Shown here in pieces: positions 1 to 9,754 of a stretch of DNA of 58,346 nt. How positions within the stretch are numbered: position 1 is the stretch's first letter; every line of letters begins with the position of its first letter. The notes beneath the pieces were generated by a model. The model searched no databases, was not told the DNA's origin, and worked only from the letters and a program-made list of their open reading frames with translations. Source of the stretch: Nioella halotolerans (GTDB taxonomy: Bacteria > Pseudomonadota > Alphaproteobacteria > Rhodobacterales > Rhodobacteraceae); NCBI GenBank assembly GCA_003428585.1, contig QVQC01000022.1, positions 1 to 58,346 of the forward strand. The letters are read 5' to 3'. The translations under genes were made by a program, and so were the position numbers.

Positions 1-1
1 T

Positions 2-304
2 CGCCGGATTCTCGCCAGCCACCCGATCACCGTGACGGAGGTGTCGGCGACGCTCGAAGCGCCCTCTTCTGGCCCGGCCGGGGGCACAGTCACGGTGGAG
101 TGGTCGGGCCCGGATTACGACCGCGACTATGTCGGGATCGGCCCTGTCGGGGATGACGACTACGACACCTATTCCTACACGCGCAACGGCAGCCCGGCGC
201 GGCTGACGCTGCCGGAAGCGCCGGGCGACTACGAGATCCGCTATTACATGAACCAGGACCGGCGGGTCATCGCCCGCGTGCCGTTCACTGTGACCGCAGA
301 CTGA
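2..304 (+). CDS. C-terminal end of a repeat-domain (probably VWA-type) extracytoplasmic protein, partial
   Basis: The reading frame is open from the first bases of the window, so the gene starts upstream; the GTG at 32 is only an internal codon. The visible ~100 residues form one complete beta-rich module, from ATLEAP..GPAGGTVTVEWSGP to RVIARVPFTVT, and the first visible residues (RRILASHPITVT) match the end of that module. The protein therefore ends in at least two tandem copies. From memory, modules like this (an APxxAxAGxxxxVxWxGP start, then a DYxxIG segment) occur at the end of VWA-domain proteins in Rhodobacteraceae, but no VWA domain is in view. The module is acidic and cysteine-free, which suits an exported protein. 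It is followed 12 bases later by a strong terminator. Family assignment is tentative. Confidence 0.7.
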   Translation, partial: RRILASHPITVTEVSATLEAPSSGPAGGTVTVEWSGPDYDRDYVGIGPVGDDDYDTYSYTRNGSPARLTLPEAPGDYEIRYYMNQDRRVIARVPFTVTAD

Positions 305-316
305 GCCGGTCAAAGG

Positions 317-354
317 AAAGCCCCCGCGTGCAGAGTTGCGCGCGGGGGCTTTTT
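317..354 (+). terminator. Rho-independent terminator after the repeat protein
   Basis: A 12-bp perfect stem, AAAGCCCCCGCG (317-328) with CGCGGGGGCTTT (341-352), and a 12-base loop, followed by T residues to 354. It lies between the rightward repeat-protein gene and the leftward lpd gene, and could serve both strands. Confidence 0.88.
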
Positions 355-383
355 CTGTCGGTTCTGTCGGTGCGTCGCGCAGA

Positions 384-1778
384 TCACATGTGAATCACGC
401 GGTCATAGGCGTCGAGCGCGGATTCGTGCATCATCTCGCTCAGCGTCGGGTGGGGGAAGACCGTCTCGAAAAGGTCCTGTTCGGTGGTTTCCAGTTTCTG
501 CCCGACAACGTAGCCCTGGATCAGTTCCGTGACCTCGGCCCCGATCATGTGGGCCCCCAGCAATTCGCCGGTCGCCGCGTCGAACACGGTCTTGATCAGC
601 CCCTCGGATTCGCCAAGCGCGATCGCCTTGCCGTTGCCGATGAAGGGGAAGCGCCCGACCTTGACCTTGTGCCCGGCCTCTTGCGCCTGCGCCTCCGTCA
701 GGCCGACGCTGGCGACCTGCGGGTGGCAATAGGTGCAGCCGGGGATCGATTCCGGCTTGACCGGATGGGCGTGCTGGCCGGCGATCAGGTCGGCGACCAT
801 AACGCCCTCATGGCTGGCCTTGTGCGCGAGCCACGGCGCCCCGGCGATATCGCCGATCGCATACAGGCCGTCGACCCCGGTACGGCAATATTCATCCGTC
901 ACCACGTGGCTGCGGTCCACCGTCACGCCGAGCGCGTCCAGCCCCAGACCCTCGACGTTGCCGACGATGCCGACGGCGGAAATCACGGTATCGAAATCGT
1001 GTTTCTCGACCTTGCCGCCGGCCTCGATATGGGCGGTGACCTTGGCGTCGGATCGGTCAAGCTGTTTGACCGTGGCCTTGGAAAGGATCTTCATCCCCTG
1101 CTTTTCAAAGGCTTTCTGGGCAAAGGCGGATATTTCCGCGTCCTCCACCGGCAGCACCCGGTCCATCACCTCGACCACCGTCGTGTCGGCGCCGAGCGTG
1201 TTGAAGAAGCTGGCGAACTCGATGCCGATGGCGCCCGACCCGATAACCAGCAGCTTTTTCGGCATGTGCGGCGGTTGCAGGGCGTGCTTGTAGGACCAGA
1301 CCCGCTTGCCGTCCGCCTCCAGCCCCGGTAGGTCGCGGGCCCGCGCGCCGGTGGCGAGGATGATGTTCTTCGCGGTCAGATCCTCGGTGCCCTTGTCTGT
1401 CTCGACCTTGACCCTGCCCTTGGCGGGGATCGTCGCCGAGCCCATGATCACCGTGACCTTGTTCTTCTTGAGAAGATGCCCGACGCCACTGGTCAATTGC
1501 TTGGCCACCCCACGGGAGCGTTTGACGACCGCGTCGAGGTCATAGCCGATATTCTCGGCCTTGAGCCCGAAATCCTTGGCGCGCTCCATCAGGTGAAACA
1601 CTTCCGCGGAGCGCAGCATCGCCTTGGTCGGGATGCAGCCCCAGTTCAGGCAGATACCGCCCAGATGCTCGCGCTCGACGATGGCGACCTTCTGGCCATG
1701 CTGTGCCGCCCGGATCGCCGCCACATACCCGCCGGGACCGGCCCCGATCACCACGGTATCGAAAGATTGCGCTGCCAC
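384..1778 (-). CDS. lpdA: Dihydrolipoyl dehydrogenase (E3)
   Basis: FAD/NAD disulfide oxidoreductase that reoxidises lipoyl groups of 2-oxoacid dehydrogenase complexes or the glycine cleavage system. The GTG at 1778 is preferred: it gives 464 residues, the usual E3 length, and follows GGAGGAG by 7 bases; an ATG at 1799 would put the ribosome site inside the gene. Visible are the FAD dinucleotide fold GAGPGG (residues 12-17), the redox disulfide in GGICLNWGCIPTK (C43 and C48), the NAD fold around VIGSGAIGIEF, a second FAD motif (YAIGDIAG) and the C-terminal HPTLSE stretch with the active-site His. No E1 or E2 gene is adjacent, so the partner complex cannot be told from context. It is the last gene of a leftward series and stops close to the terminator at 317-354. 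Confidence 0.95.
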   Translation of the reverse strand: MAAQSFDTVVIGAGPGGYVAAIRAAQHGQKVAIVEREHLGGICLNWGCIPTKAMLRSAEVFHLMERAKDFGLKAENIGYDLDAVVKRSRGVAKQLTSGVGHLLKKNKVTVIMGSATIPAKGRVKVETDKGTEDLTAKNIILATGARARDLPGLEADGKRVWSYKHALQPPHMPKKLLVIGSGAIGIEFASFFNTLGADTTVVEVMDRVLPVEDAEISAFAQKAFEKQGMKILSKATVKQLDRSDAKVTAHIEAGGKVEKHDFDTVISAVGIVGNVEGLGLDALGVTVDRSHVVTDEYCRTGVDGLYAIGDIAGAPWLAHKASHEGVMVADLIAGQHAHPVKPESIPGCTYCHPQVASVGLTEAQAQEAGHKVKVGRFPFIGNGKAIALGESEGLIKTVFDAATGELLGAHMIGAEVTELIQGYVVGQKLETTEQDLFETVFPHPTLSEMMHESALDAYDRVIHM

Positions 1779-1803
1779 TATGTTTCTCCTCCAGATCAAA
1801 TTT

Positions 1804-1914
1804 GTTCAACGTTAAACTACTCACCCCAACCGAGCAAGTTTCCCCGCGAAACCCCGCCCTGCGCAGGGTGCAGGCCTATCCAGCCCGGAAAAGCGGTTCA
1901 ATCGCTAAACTACT
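1804..1914. repeat. Pair of ~19-base imperfect direct repeats between DUF924 gene and lpd
   Basis: GTTCAACGTTAAACTACT (1804-1821) and GTTCAATCGCTAAACTACT (1896-1914) differ by one inserted base and one substitution. On the lpd strand both read AGTAGTTTA..TTGAAC. The proximal copy lies 25 bases upstream of the lpd start codon; the distal copy covers the stop codon of the DUF924 gene. A 12-base perfect palindrome, CCCTGCGCAGGG, sits between them at 1857-1868. The layout looks like two binding sites for one regulator in the lpd upstream region, but no regulator is known to me for it. Confidence 0.5.
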
Positions 1915-2500
1915 TGCACATTGCCGCGCTGCGGGCTTCCTGCAATACCGCGCCATAACCGCCGGACTCAAGAAACGCCTGCTCCTTGGCCGAGGTTTTC
2001 CGCCCGAGCGCCGCGTTACGATAGGGAAAACGCCCGAAGCGGCGGATGATCTCGCGGTGGGCGATCGCGTGGGGCAGGCTGTCCTCGCGATGGTCGGCCA
2101 TCTTGCGGGCGTAGAGCCGCACGGAATGGTCCTGATCTGGCAGAACCTCGGAATGCATGAAGGGCAGGTAGAAGAATTGCCGTGTCTGTTGATCGAAGCG
2201 CTCGTCCCACTGCTGTTTCAGCGCGTAGCAGGCGGCGGTCTTGGCCTTGTGATCGGTGGCGAAGGCCTTGGCGGTGCCACGGAACATGTTGCGGGGGAAC
2301 TGGTCGAGCAGGATGATCAGCGCAAGCACCTTGCGCGGGTGGCTCGTCCAATGGTCGAGCGTGCCGGTGCGCGCCTCTTCCCAAAGCGCCCCGAAACGAT
2401 CGCGGATCTCGGCGTCCAATGCCTCGTCTACGGCGTACCATTTCTCCGGTCCGGCCTCCTCCAGCCAGAACGTCAGGATCTCTTCTGTTCTCAAGGTCAT
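1910..2500 (-). CDS. DUF924 family protein
   Basis: A 196-residue soluble protein with the features of the DUF924 family: an N-terminal EILTFWLEEAGPEKWYAVDEALD segment, then LLDQFPRNMFRGTAKAFATD, FFYLPFMHSE and a C-terminal HREIIRRFGRFPYRN block. The family is all-helical and, as far as I know, has no established biochemical role. The ATG at 2500 is chosen because AAGAAGGAGG lies 9 bases upstream. It is 58 bases downstream of the MFS gene and is probably co-transcribed with it. Its stop overlaps the distal copy of the direct repeat in front of lpd. Confidence 0.85.
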   Translation of the reverse strand: MTLRTEEILTFWLEEAGPEKWYAVDEALDAEIRDRFGALWEEARTGTLDHWTSHPRKVLALIILLDQFPRNMFRGTAKAFATDHKAKTAACYALKQQWDERFDQQTRQFFYLPFMHSEVLPDQDHSVRLYARKMADHREDSLPHAIAHREIIRRFGRFPYRNAALGRKTSAKEQAFLESGGYGAVLQEARSAAMCK

Positions 2501-2558
2501 GGCAGGGTGTCCTCCTTCTTGCCTGTATCGGCCTCGGTCACGGGCCACGGGGTCTTTG

Positions 2559-3860
2559 TCAGGCGGCCGTGGTCCCTTCGTCCTCCGTCGTGTCGGCCTC
2601 GGCCAGTTCCTCGGCAGCCTCGGCGTAAAGCTCCTGCGCGGTTTCAAGCGCGACGGGCGAGGCCGTCGGCATGATCGCCGCGTAAGGCACGGCCTCATAA
2701 TCCTCGGCACCCTCGGCATAGGCCGACTGGCGCCGCGTCATGCGCCACCCGCAATACACGGCCATGATGGACATTATGACGACAAGGAACAACCAAAACC
2801 CGGATGGCCCTGTCACCTGCATCATCCAGCCAAGCGTCGGCGGCCCCGCAATCGCGCCCAACCCGTTGATGAAGACCAGCCCGCCCGACGCGGCGGCCAT
2901 ATCCTCCACATCGAGGTAATCGTTCGTGTAGGCGATCAGGAGGGCGTAAAGCGGCTGCGCCAACCCGCCGGTGAGCAGGGCCGATGCGATCAGAAATTCG
3001 AACTGTCCCCCGAAGAGCAACCCGCCGAGCGAGGACACCGCCCCACCCGCCGCGACCAGAAAGATCAGAACCCGCCGGTCCATACGGTCGGAAAACCAGC
3101 CGATCGGGTATTGCAGCACGATCGCCCCCACGAAGAAGGCCGACACGAAGATGGAGATCTGCCGCACCGACAGCCCCGCCTCGGTGCCGTAGACGGAGGA
3201 CATGCCGAATTGCGCCGAGAAGACGAAGCCCAGAAGGATCATGCCCACGAACCCCAGCGGCGATTTCCGGTAAAGCTGCAACAGGCTCATCGGGCGGGTG
3301 GTGTCGAAGGCGGGCGTCGGTGCCACGGCCAGCAGGATCGGCGCGAACGAGAGCGAGACGAGAACGGACGGAATGATGAAGAGGATGAAGCCCGACGGAT
3401 CGCCGAGGTTGAGCAACCCCTGCCCCATGATCAGCCCCACCATCTGCACCATCATGTAGGCTGACAGCGCTTGGCCGCGCGTCTCGTTCGTGGCCGAATT
3501 GTTCAGCCAGCTTTCCGCCGTCACGTAGACGCCCGACAGCGAGAATCCGATGATGACGCGTAGCGCCATCCACGCATAGGCGTCTGTTAGCACCGGGTAG
3601 AGGATGAGCGCTGCCGAGATGAACGACCCGAGCGCCGCGAAGACCCGGACATGTCCGACCCGGCGGATCATCGCCGGCGCAAGGCGGGATCCGAACAGGA
3701 AGCCGAGGAAATAGGCCGAGGCAATCAGCGACAACTGGAAGGTGTTGAACCCTTCGATGCCACCGCGCACCCCCATCAGCGAGCCCTGCAACGAATTTCC
3801 GACCTGCAAGAGCATCAGCCCCAGAAGGATGGCCCACGCGCTTGCAATGACCTTTATCAT
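2559..3860 (-). CDS. MFS transporter, YcaD-like
   Basis: A 433-residue integral membrane protein with about 12 hydrophobic segments, beginning with MIKVIASAWAILLGLMLLQ. The loop after helix 2 (GSRLAPAMIRRVGHVR) and the segment GWFSDRMDRR between helices 8 and 9 are MFS-type motif A relatives. Gene order and sequence resemble the YcaD-like branch of the major facilitator superfamily; the substrate is unknown. The last ~40 residues are cytoplasmic and rich in Glu and Ala, a tail beyond the usual MFS core. A GGTGGAGC site lies just before the ATG. It follows queA by 87 bases on the same strand. Confidence 0.82.
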   Translation of the reverse strand: MIKVIASAWAILLGLMLLQVGNSLQGSLMGVRGGIEGFNTFQLSLIASAYFLGFLFGSRLAPAMIRRVGHVRVFAALGSFISAALILYPVLTDAYAWMALRVIIGFSLSGVYVTAESWLNNSATNETRGQALSAYMMVQMVGLIMGQGLLNLGDPSGFILFIIPSVLVSLSFAPILLAVAPTPAFDTTRPMSLLQLYRKSPLGFVGMILLGFVFSAQFGMSSVYGTEAGLSVRQISIFVSAFFVGAIVLQYPIGWFSDRMDRRVLIFLVAAGGAVSSLGGLLFGGQFEFLIASALLTGGLAQPLYALLIAYTNDYLDVEDMAAASGGLVFINGLGAIAGPPTLGWMMQVTGPSGFWLFLVVIMSIMAVYCGWRMTRRQSAYAEGAEDYEAVPYAAIMPTASPVALETAQELYAEAAEELAEADTTEDEGTTAA

Positions 3861-3947
3861 GGTGCTGCTCCACCTTTTGCGTCGTTTTGACCCTTATGAC
3901 GGGGACGCCCGAGTCTCCACCGCCAAATTGCGACGCTTTCCCTTGTT

Positions 3948-5015
3948 CTATCGATCTTTCGCGTCGGATTCCGGGAAAAGGAGAGAGGCGTCGCCATAGG
4001 AAAAGAAGCGATACCCCCCGGCCACGGCATGGGCATAGATCGCGCGGATCCGGGTCGGCCCCATCAGCGCTGAAACCAGCATCATCAAAGTCGATTTCGG
4101 CAGGTGGAAATTGGTCATCAGCCCGTCGGTGACGCGGAAGCGATAGCCGGGATAGATGAAGATATCCGTATCGCCCTGCCACGCGGCCACGCCGCCATCC
4201 GCGGCGGCGGCGGTCTCGATCAGGCGCAACGCGGTGGTGCCGACCGGGATGATGCGCCCGCCGGCGGCGCGGGTCGCGTTGATCGCCTGCGCCGTATCGT
4301 CTGTCACCTCGCCCCATTCGGCATGCATCCGGTGCGTCGTGACATCCTCGACGGTGACCGGCAGGAAGGTGCCCGCGCCGACATGCAGGGTCACGAAGCT
4401 GACGGTGACCCCCTTGGCGTCGAGCGCCGCCATCAACCCCGCGTCGAAATGCAAGGAAGCCGTCGGCGCGGCGACCGCGCCCTGCCGGCGCGCCCATATG
4501 GTCTGGTAATCCTCCCTGTCCTGTGTATCGGGGGCGCGTTTCGCGGCGATATAGGGCGGCAGCGGCATCGCGCCCGCGGCGTCCAACGCGGCGTCGAAAT
4601 CCTTTCCCGCCAGGTTGAAGCGCAGGCGCAGCCCGCCTTCCATCCCCACCACGTCGGCCGAAAGCGTGTCGCTGAACACCACCGTCTCGCCGGGCGCCAG
4701 CTTGCGCAGCGGCTTGGCCAGCGCCGACCAGCTGCCATCGGCTTGCGGTTCGAGCAGCGTCACCTCGATCCGGGCCGAGACCCGGCCCTGCGCGCTGTCG
4801 CGCCATCGCTGGCCGGTCAGGCGTGCCGGGATCACCTTCGTATCGTTGAGGATCAGCCGGTCGCCCGCGCGCAGGAGGTCCGGCAGGTCGCGCACGCGTC
4901 GATCTTCTATACGATCACCCGCCGCATGCAGCAGCCGGGCCGAGGATCGGGGCCGCGCCGGCCGGGTCGCAATCAGAGTCTCGGGCAGGTCGAAGTCGAA
5001 ATCATCCAGTTTCAT
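3948..5015 (-). CDS. queA: S-adenosylmethionine:tRNA ribosyltransferase-isomerase
   Basis: QueA transfers and isomerises the ribosyl part of SAM onto preQ1-modified tRNA to form epoxyqueuosine. The 355-residue length is normal. Characteristic stretches are the N-terminal [56 protein letters not shown], the MHAEW segment, and [17 protein letters not shown] near the end. The ATG overlaps the stop of the upstream AsmA-like gene by 4 bases (ATGA), so translation is probably coupled. The partner gene tgt is not next to it here. Confidence 0.96.
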   Translation of the reverse strand: MKLDDFDFDLPETLIATRPARPRSSARLLHAAGDRIEDRRVRDLPDLLRAGDRLILNDTKVIPARLTGQRWRDSAQGRVSARIEVTLLEPQADGSWSALAKPLRKLAPGETVVFSDTLSADVVGMEGGLRLRFNLAGKDFDAALDAAGAMPLPPYIAAKRAPDTQDREDYQTIWARRQGAVAAPTASLHFDAGLMAALDAKGVTVSFVTLHVGAGTFLPVTVEDVTTHRMHAEWGEVTDDTAQAINATRAAGGRIIPVGTTALRLIETAAAADGGVAAWQGDTDIFIYPGYRFRVTDGLMTNFHLPKSTLMMLVSALMGPTRIRAIYAHAVAGGYRFFSYGDASLLFPESDAKDR

Positions 5016-8000
5016 TGCGCAAGCTCCGGTGGTGGGCGGCGAAAGATTTCCCGAAAGATGCCGGGGGTGAAGACGGAAAGCGGGTTGACCGAGACGGTGC
5101 TGTCGTCGGGCGTGCCGGTCAGCCGGTAGGTGAAGCCGAACAGCCCCTCGCGCCGTGCGCTGAAGATCCCGCCCATCATGCCGTTGACAAGATAGAAGGG
5201 CGACACCACGCCCTCGAAGTCGAAATAGCGCGTGGCGATGTCGTAGACCCCGTCCAGCGACAGGCCCATGGCCGGGCCGAGGGCGGTGCCCTCGCGGATC
5301 ACGACCTGCCCTTCTGCCATCGAAAAGACCGCCCGCACTGACCCCAGCGCCACGCCTTCCCCGCTAGCCATCTGTTCAAGCAGCCCAACGACGGATACGG
5401 CGCTGAGCAATTCCGCGAAGGCGGGCGCATCGCGCAGGCGCGGATTATCGATGGTCAAGAGACCGGAATAGCGCCCCTCCCCCGACAGGGGGCGTAGGAT
5501 GAGGTCGAGCGTGCCGCCGTAGGAATTGGGATAGACCCCCGCCGCGCGGAGCACCGCCCCGCCATCGTCGGCGCGCAGGCGCAGCGCGGTGCCCTCCTCC
5601 TCGCCGACAAGGGTCCCGGTGACCGGCACCTCGCCCCCGACACGCCCCCGGAAGTCGCCCCCCATGGGCCGTCCGGACAGAGCCGCCCTAACGTTCGTCA
5701 GGAAGATCGTATCGCTGATGTCGAACCGGTCGAGCCGCAGGTCGAGGGGCATTGGATCGCCGGTGCCGGACACGCCGCCGCGGGTGGGCAGGCCGCGCAT
5801 GTCGGCGCGCCCGCCGGTGATTTCCAGCCGCGCACCCTGCCCCTGCCCGATCAGCGAGCCGGTCACATCCAGCCAGTCGCCGACTTGAAGCCGTTCGATC
5901 CGCAGCCGGTCAAGCGCTCCGGCATCGTCGAGGGTCACGTTTCCAAGCAGCGAAAGGCCGGCGCCCTCGATCTCCAGCAGGGGCACATCCGGTGCAGAAC
6001 CAAGCGTCACCTCGGCCTCCAGTCGCCCGGTGCTGGCTGTCGGCAGTGACCAGCCGAGGGCTGGAACGGACAGCGCCAGCCCCGCAAGATCGGAACGCAG
6101 AGACAGGCGCGGCGGCTGGTCGGCCCCAAGGGTCAGCGTGAAATCCGCCTGCCCGCTCCCGGCCAGCATACCCTCGGGCAGCCGCAAGCCGAACCCAGCA
6201 AGGGCTTGCGGTGTCAGCGTCGCAGTACCGGTCACGGTGCTGGCGAAGGAGGTGTCCGGCCCGAGCGCGCGGGTCCACGTGGCATCGATCGGCACCCCGT
6301 CCAACCGCGCCCTGCCGGCGATCGAGAGTTGATCATTGTCCGCCTCGAGGCGCAGCGCATTGGCGTTGAGCCCCCGCCCCGGCACAAGTTGGTCAGAGGC
6401 GACACCGGCAAGCCGCGCCGCGATTGCGAAGGTCAGATCCTCCGGCGTGATCCTTGGTTGCAGAACCATGTCGACACTTGCCGCGATATCGGCCCGCCCG
6501 CGTGCAACGGTGGCCGGATCCAGCGGGAACCGGTCGAGCAGGTTGAACGGTTCCGCGGCGATCAACGTCAGAGCCGAGGGAATGTCGCCCGCGATCTCCA
6601 GGTCCAGCGTCGCGGGCGAAAAACGCTGCCGCGTATCGTGGATGCGCATGAGCGACCCGGCAAGGTCCAGCCTGCCGCCATCGGGGGCCATGACGTGCCC
6701 TTCGTGCAGGGCGATCGCCACCCGATTGTGGCTGATGTCAAGGTAACCCCGCCCCGCCTGAACCGGCCCCATCCCGCGCAAGGCGCGCACCCGGGCCCCG
6801 TCGAAATCGAAGGTCAGTCCGAATTGCGGTGCGTTGTCCGGCACCAATCGCAACCCGGCATGCAGGTTGGTGATCTCGCCCGCCAGGATACGCTCGCCGA
6901 TCCAGCGGCGCGTGTTGGGCAGCAGGTCCACCGGCCAGAACCCCGGCACGCGGGCAGCCGCAATCCTGGGCACCTCGGTATCGAGCCGCACAGCGAGCCC
7001 CGCTTCCTCCGCGGCGATCCGCCCGCGTGCCCGCAGGTGCAGCCGCTCGTCGAAGAGGACCGCCTGCCCGACCTCCACCGCGACGACCGGTTCCAGTTGC
7101 AGCCGGAAATCAAGCGCGCCGCCATCGAAACGCAGCGGCGCCGCGAAAAGGCCCGGCGGGTCGGCGGTGATCTCGCTGATCTGGAGCTGGGTCTGGTAGA
7201 CCGGTCCGTCAAGCAGCGTCGCGTGGCCCGAGATACGGGCCGACAGCGCGGGGGCCTCGACCTCGAACCGCTCGATCCACATGCGCGCGGCAGCGGCGTC
7301 GTAATCGAAAGCCAGCGACATCGACGTCAGTGGTAGCGGTGCCACCCCACCGCCCGGCACGAGACGGCCCGCGCCCACGTCGAGGGTCCCCGACAATGTG
7401 CCGACCCTGCCTTCGTCGAACAACACGGTGCTGAGTTGTCCAGACAAGCGCGCATCGACCAGCGTCAACCATGCCAGCGCGTCCGAGGCGAACGCGATAT
7501 CCTCGCTGTGAAGGCTTTCGAAGCGGGCGCTGAACGCGGTTTGACCGGCATCGGCCCGGCGGGTGAAGCTCAGGTCAAGGGCGCTATGCGCGCGCCCCGA
7601 CACCTGCCCCCCGACCGACAGGGACAACATCCCGTCGGACGGGACCAGTGACAGGTCTGCTTCGTCGATATGCAGGCTGTCGCCGCTCGCGGCATCCTCG
7701 ATGACCACTGTCAGCCCCTCGCCGGACACCCGTTCCATCGCCGAGAAGACAGGGTCGGCGAACATCCGGTCGATCCCCGCGAGCATCTGGGTCAGGTCGC
7801 GCGCCTCGCCCATCGCGGTCCCGGTGAAGTCCATGTCGAAACTGCCATCGGCATTGCGCCGGATGCGGAGACCTGCATCGCGCAGCACGACGCGCCGGGG
7901 CCGGATCTGCCCTTGCAGCACCCCCGCGCGGTCCAGTTCGACATCGAGGACCGGGAAATGGATGCGGTCGCCATCCGCCTCGCTCAGCCGCATGTCTGTA

Positions 8001-8275
8001 AAGCGAACGCGCGGCATCAGTTGCCCGCGCGAAAGCGACAGGCCGATCTCGCCGATCGAAACCTCGCCGCCGGGCATGTCGGAATCGATCGCCGCCTCGA
8101 TCCGCGCGCGCACCGTCTCGGCGACCGGCACCGGCTGGCCATTCGGCGGGAAGGCAAGGTAGAGGATCGCCCCGGTGCACAGGATCAGCACCAGCGACAC
8201 GGATCGCAGGGCCCAGCGCACGGCGCGCCTGCGCCAGACATTTGGCGGCTGCGGGGCGGGGCCGGTTTGGGGCAT
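5012..8275 (-). CDS. AsmA-like / DUF3971 (YhdP-type) envelope protein
   Basis: A 1087-residue protein with an N-terminal membrane anchor (about residues 20-42, [20 protein letters not shown]) followed by a long beta-rich periplasmic body and a C-terminal AsmA-like stretch ending in a short tail. Repeated phrases such as [20 protein letters not shown] are typical of AsmA/YhdP proteins. Relatives such as YhdP and TamB form bridge-like structures implicated in phospholipid delivery to the outer membrane; that role here is inferred. The ATG at 8275 is chosen because the anchor follows at the normal distance; no strong ribosome site is visible, so the start is uncertain. The end is coupled to queA by an ATGA overlap. 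Confidence 0.85.
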   Translation of the reverse strand: MPQTGPAPQPPNVWRRRAVRWALRSVSLVLILCTGAILYLAFPPNGQPVPVAETVRARIEAAIDSDMPGGEVSIGEIGLSLSRGQLMPRVRFTDMRLSEADGDRIHFPVLDVELDRAGVLQGQIRPRRVVLRDAGLRIRRNADGSFDMDFTGTAMGEARDLTQMLAGIDRMFADPVFSAMERVSGEGLTVVIEDAASGDSLHIDEADLSLVPSDGMLSLSVGGQVSGRAHSALDLSFTRRADAGQTAFSARFESLHSEDIAFASDALAWLTLVDARLSGQLSTVLFDEGRVGTLSGTLDVGAGRLVPGGGVAPLPLTSMSLAFDYDAAAARMWIERFEVEAPALSARISGHATLLDGPVYQTQLQISEITADPPGLFAAPLRFDGGALDFRLQLEPVVAVEVGQAVLFDERLHLRARGRIAAEEAGLAVRLDTEVPRIAAARVPGFWPVDLLPNTRRWIGERILAGEITNLHAGLRLVPDNAPQFGLTFDFDGARVRALRGMGPVQAGRGYLDISHNRVAIALHEGHVMAPDGGRLDLAGSLMRIHDTRQRFSPATLDLEIAGDIPSALTLIAAEPFNLLDRFPLDPATVARGRADIAASVDMVLQPRITPEDLTFAIAARLAGVASDQLVPGRGLNANALRLEADNDQLSIAGRARLDGVPIDATWTRALGPDTSFASTVTGTATLTPQALAGFGLRLPEGMLAGSGQADFTLTLGADQPPRLSLRSDLAGLALSVPALGWSLPTASTGRLEAEVTLGSAPDVPLLEIEGAGLSLLGNVTLDDAGALDRLRIERLQVGDWLDVTGSLIGQGQGARLEITGGRADMRGLPTRGGVSGTGDPMPLDLRLDRFDISDTIFLTNVRAALSGRPMGGDFRGRVGGEVPVTGTLVGEEEGTALRLRADDGGAVLRAAGVYPNSYGGTLDLILRPLSGEGRYSGLLTIDNPRLRDAPAFAELLSAVSVVGLLEQMASGEGVALGSVRAVFSMAEGQVVIREGTALGPAMGLSLDGVYDIATRYFDFEGVVSPFYLVNGMMGGIFSARREGLFGFTYRLTGTPDDSTVSVNPLSVFTPGIFREIFRRPPPELAQ

Positions 8276-8395
8276 CTTGGGCGGGGCTCGGTAAGGGCGG
8301 GTTCGCGTATCTGTTTCGGGCTTTATCTTCGCTGGAAATCGCCTAGCTTGCAAACGACCAACGCGATAAACCGCCGATGACATAGGAGCCCCGAG

Positions 8396-8857
8396 ATGAT
8401 CGAGCAAGGCGATACCGCCCCCGACTTCACCCTGCCCCGCGATGGCGGAGAAGATGTAACGCTCTTCTCGCTGCGCGGTGGCCCGGTCGTGCTGTATTTC
8501 TACCCGCGCGACGACACGCCGGGCTGCACCACCGAGGCCAATGATTTCACGGCGCTGCTGCCGGATTTCAACGAGGCAGGCGCCACCGTGATCGGCGTGT
8601 CCAAGGACAGTGTCGCCAAGCATGAAAAGTTCATCGCCAAGCACGGTCTTGGCATCATCCTTGTTTCGGATGAAGAGGGCGACCTGTGCGAGCGCTATGG
8701 CACATGGGTTGAAAAGAACATGTACGGCAAGAAAAGCATGGGCATCCAGCGCGCCACGTTCCTGATCGACGCCGAGGGCAATGTGGCCCGTATCTGGCCC
8801 AAGGTGAAGGTGGCCGGGCACGCGGCGGAGGTGCTGGAGGCGGTGAAGGCGCTGTGA
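8396..8857 (+). CDS. bcp: Thioredoxin-dependent thiol peroxidase (BCP/PrxQ)
   Basis: A 153-residue peroxiredoxin reducing H2O2 and organic peroxides in the cytosol. The peroxidatic Cys is C44 in the motif PRDDTPGCTTE; the conserved YGVW-type block appears as CERYGTWVEKNMYGKK, followed by the signature GIQRATFLID. The resolving Cys five residues after the peroxidatic one in E. coli BCP is Asn here (CTTEAN), and the only other Cys is C98, so this is either a 1-Cys enzyme or uses C98. The ATG follows TAGGAGCC. The stop codon overlaps the GTG start of the DUF455 gene (GTGA), so the two are co-translated. Confidence 0.95.
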   Translation: MIEQGDTAPDFTLPRDGGEDVTLFSLRGGPVVLYFYPRDDTPGCTTEANDFTALLPDFNEAGATVIGVSKDSVAKHEKFIAKHGLGIILVSDEEGDLCERYGTWVEKNMYGKKSMGIQRATFLIDAEGNVARIWPKVKVAGHAAEVLEAVKAL

Positions 8858-9693
8858 GCCCCGCAACGCTGACGGACATGGCGACGGCGGTTCTGCAGAC
8901 CGCCGACGCGCATGAGAAGGCCGCGCTCAGCCGCCAATCCGCCGCCCTATGGTTTGCCGCGCGCCGGGGCGAGACGCCGGAAATTCCCATCGGCACCGCC
9001 AGCCCGCCGCTCGATCCGGCACGCCCCGGCAAACCGGCCCTTCTTGACCCGCGCGAGGTGCCGCGCCGCCGTCCCGGCAGCCCCGAGGGGCGCGAGGCGC
9101 TCTTGCATGCCGTGGCCCATATCGAGTTGAACGCCGTCGATCTGCACTGGGACATCATCGCGCGCTTCGGCGGCCATGTGCCCTTTCCGATGGGATTCTT
9201 CGATGACTGGGTGAAATCGGCCGACGAGGAATCGAAGCATTTCCAGCTTGTCACGGCCTGCCTCGAGGCCACGGGCAGTTTCTACGGCGATTTGCCCGCC
9301 CATGCGGGCATGTGGCGCGCCGCTGCCGATACCGCGGGCGATATCATGGGCCGCCTCGCCGTCGTGCCCATGGTGCTGGAGGCGCGCGGCCTCGACGTGA
9401 CACCGGGCATGATCGAGGTCTTTCGCAAGGCCGGCGACCCGGCGGCGGTGCAGGCTGTCGAGGCGCTTGAGGTGATCTATGCCGAGGAGGTGCACCATGT
9501 CGCCTACGGGTCCAAATGGTTCCATTTCCTCTGCGGGCGCCATGACACCGACCCGAAGGACGCCTTTCACCGGTTGGTCCGGACCTATTTCCACGGCCCC
9601 CTGAAACCGCCCTTCAACGCGGAAAAGCGTGCCGAGGCCGGGCTGCCGCCGGATTTCTACTGGCCCCTGTCGGAAAGCGGATCGGTGGGCTGA
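8854..9693 (+). CDS. DUF455 family ferritin-like protein
   Basis: A 279-residue protein of the DUF455 ferritin-like group. Probable di-iron ligands lie in four helices: AVAHIELNAVDLH, ADEESKHF, PMVLEARGLD and IYAEEVHHVAYG, giving the paired E..ExxH pattern of ferritin-like and MiaE-like carboxylate-bridged proteins. The C-terminal GPLKPPFNAEKRAEAGL stretch is also typical of DUF455. The reaction is not established; oxygen- or peroxide-linked chemistry would fit the coupling to bcp. The start is GTG in a GTGA overlap with bcp; no in-frame ATG gives the full N-terminus. Confidence 0.87.
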   Translation: MSPATLTDMATAVLQTADAHEKAALSRQSAALWFAARRGETPEIPIGTASPPLDPARPGKPALLDPREVPRRRPGSPEGREALLHAVAHIELNAVDLHWDIIARFGGHVPFPMGFFDDWVKSADEESKHFQLVTACLEATGSFYGDLPAHAGMWRAAADTAGDIMGRLAVVPMVLEARGLDVTPGMIEVFRKAGDPAAVQAVEALEVIYAEEVHHVAYGSKWFHFLCGRHDTDPKDAFHRLVRTYFHGPLKPPFNAEKRAEAGLPPDFYWPLSESGSVG

Positions 9694-9754
9694 GAGGTCG
9701 CTGACGGACTCCGTATGGGCGAAAACCCGCCAAAACGCGCCACAGTCGCCGGAT

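Noticed and set aside
2695..4806. Long leftward frame spanning queA and the MFS gene in another register
   Set aside because: Arg/Gly/Ala-rich low-complexity translation without motifs; both real genes are intact in their own frames.
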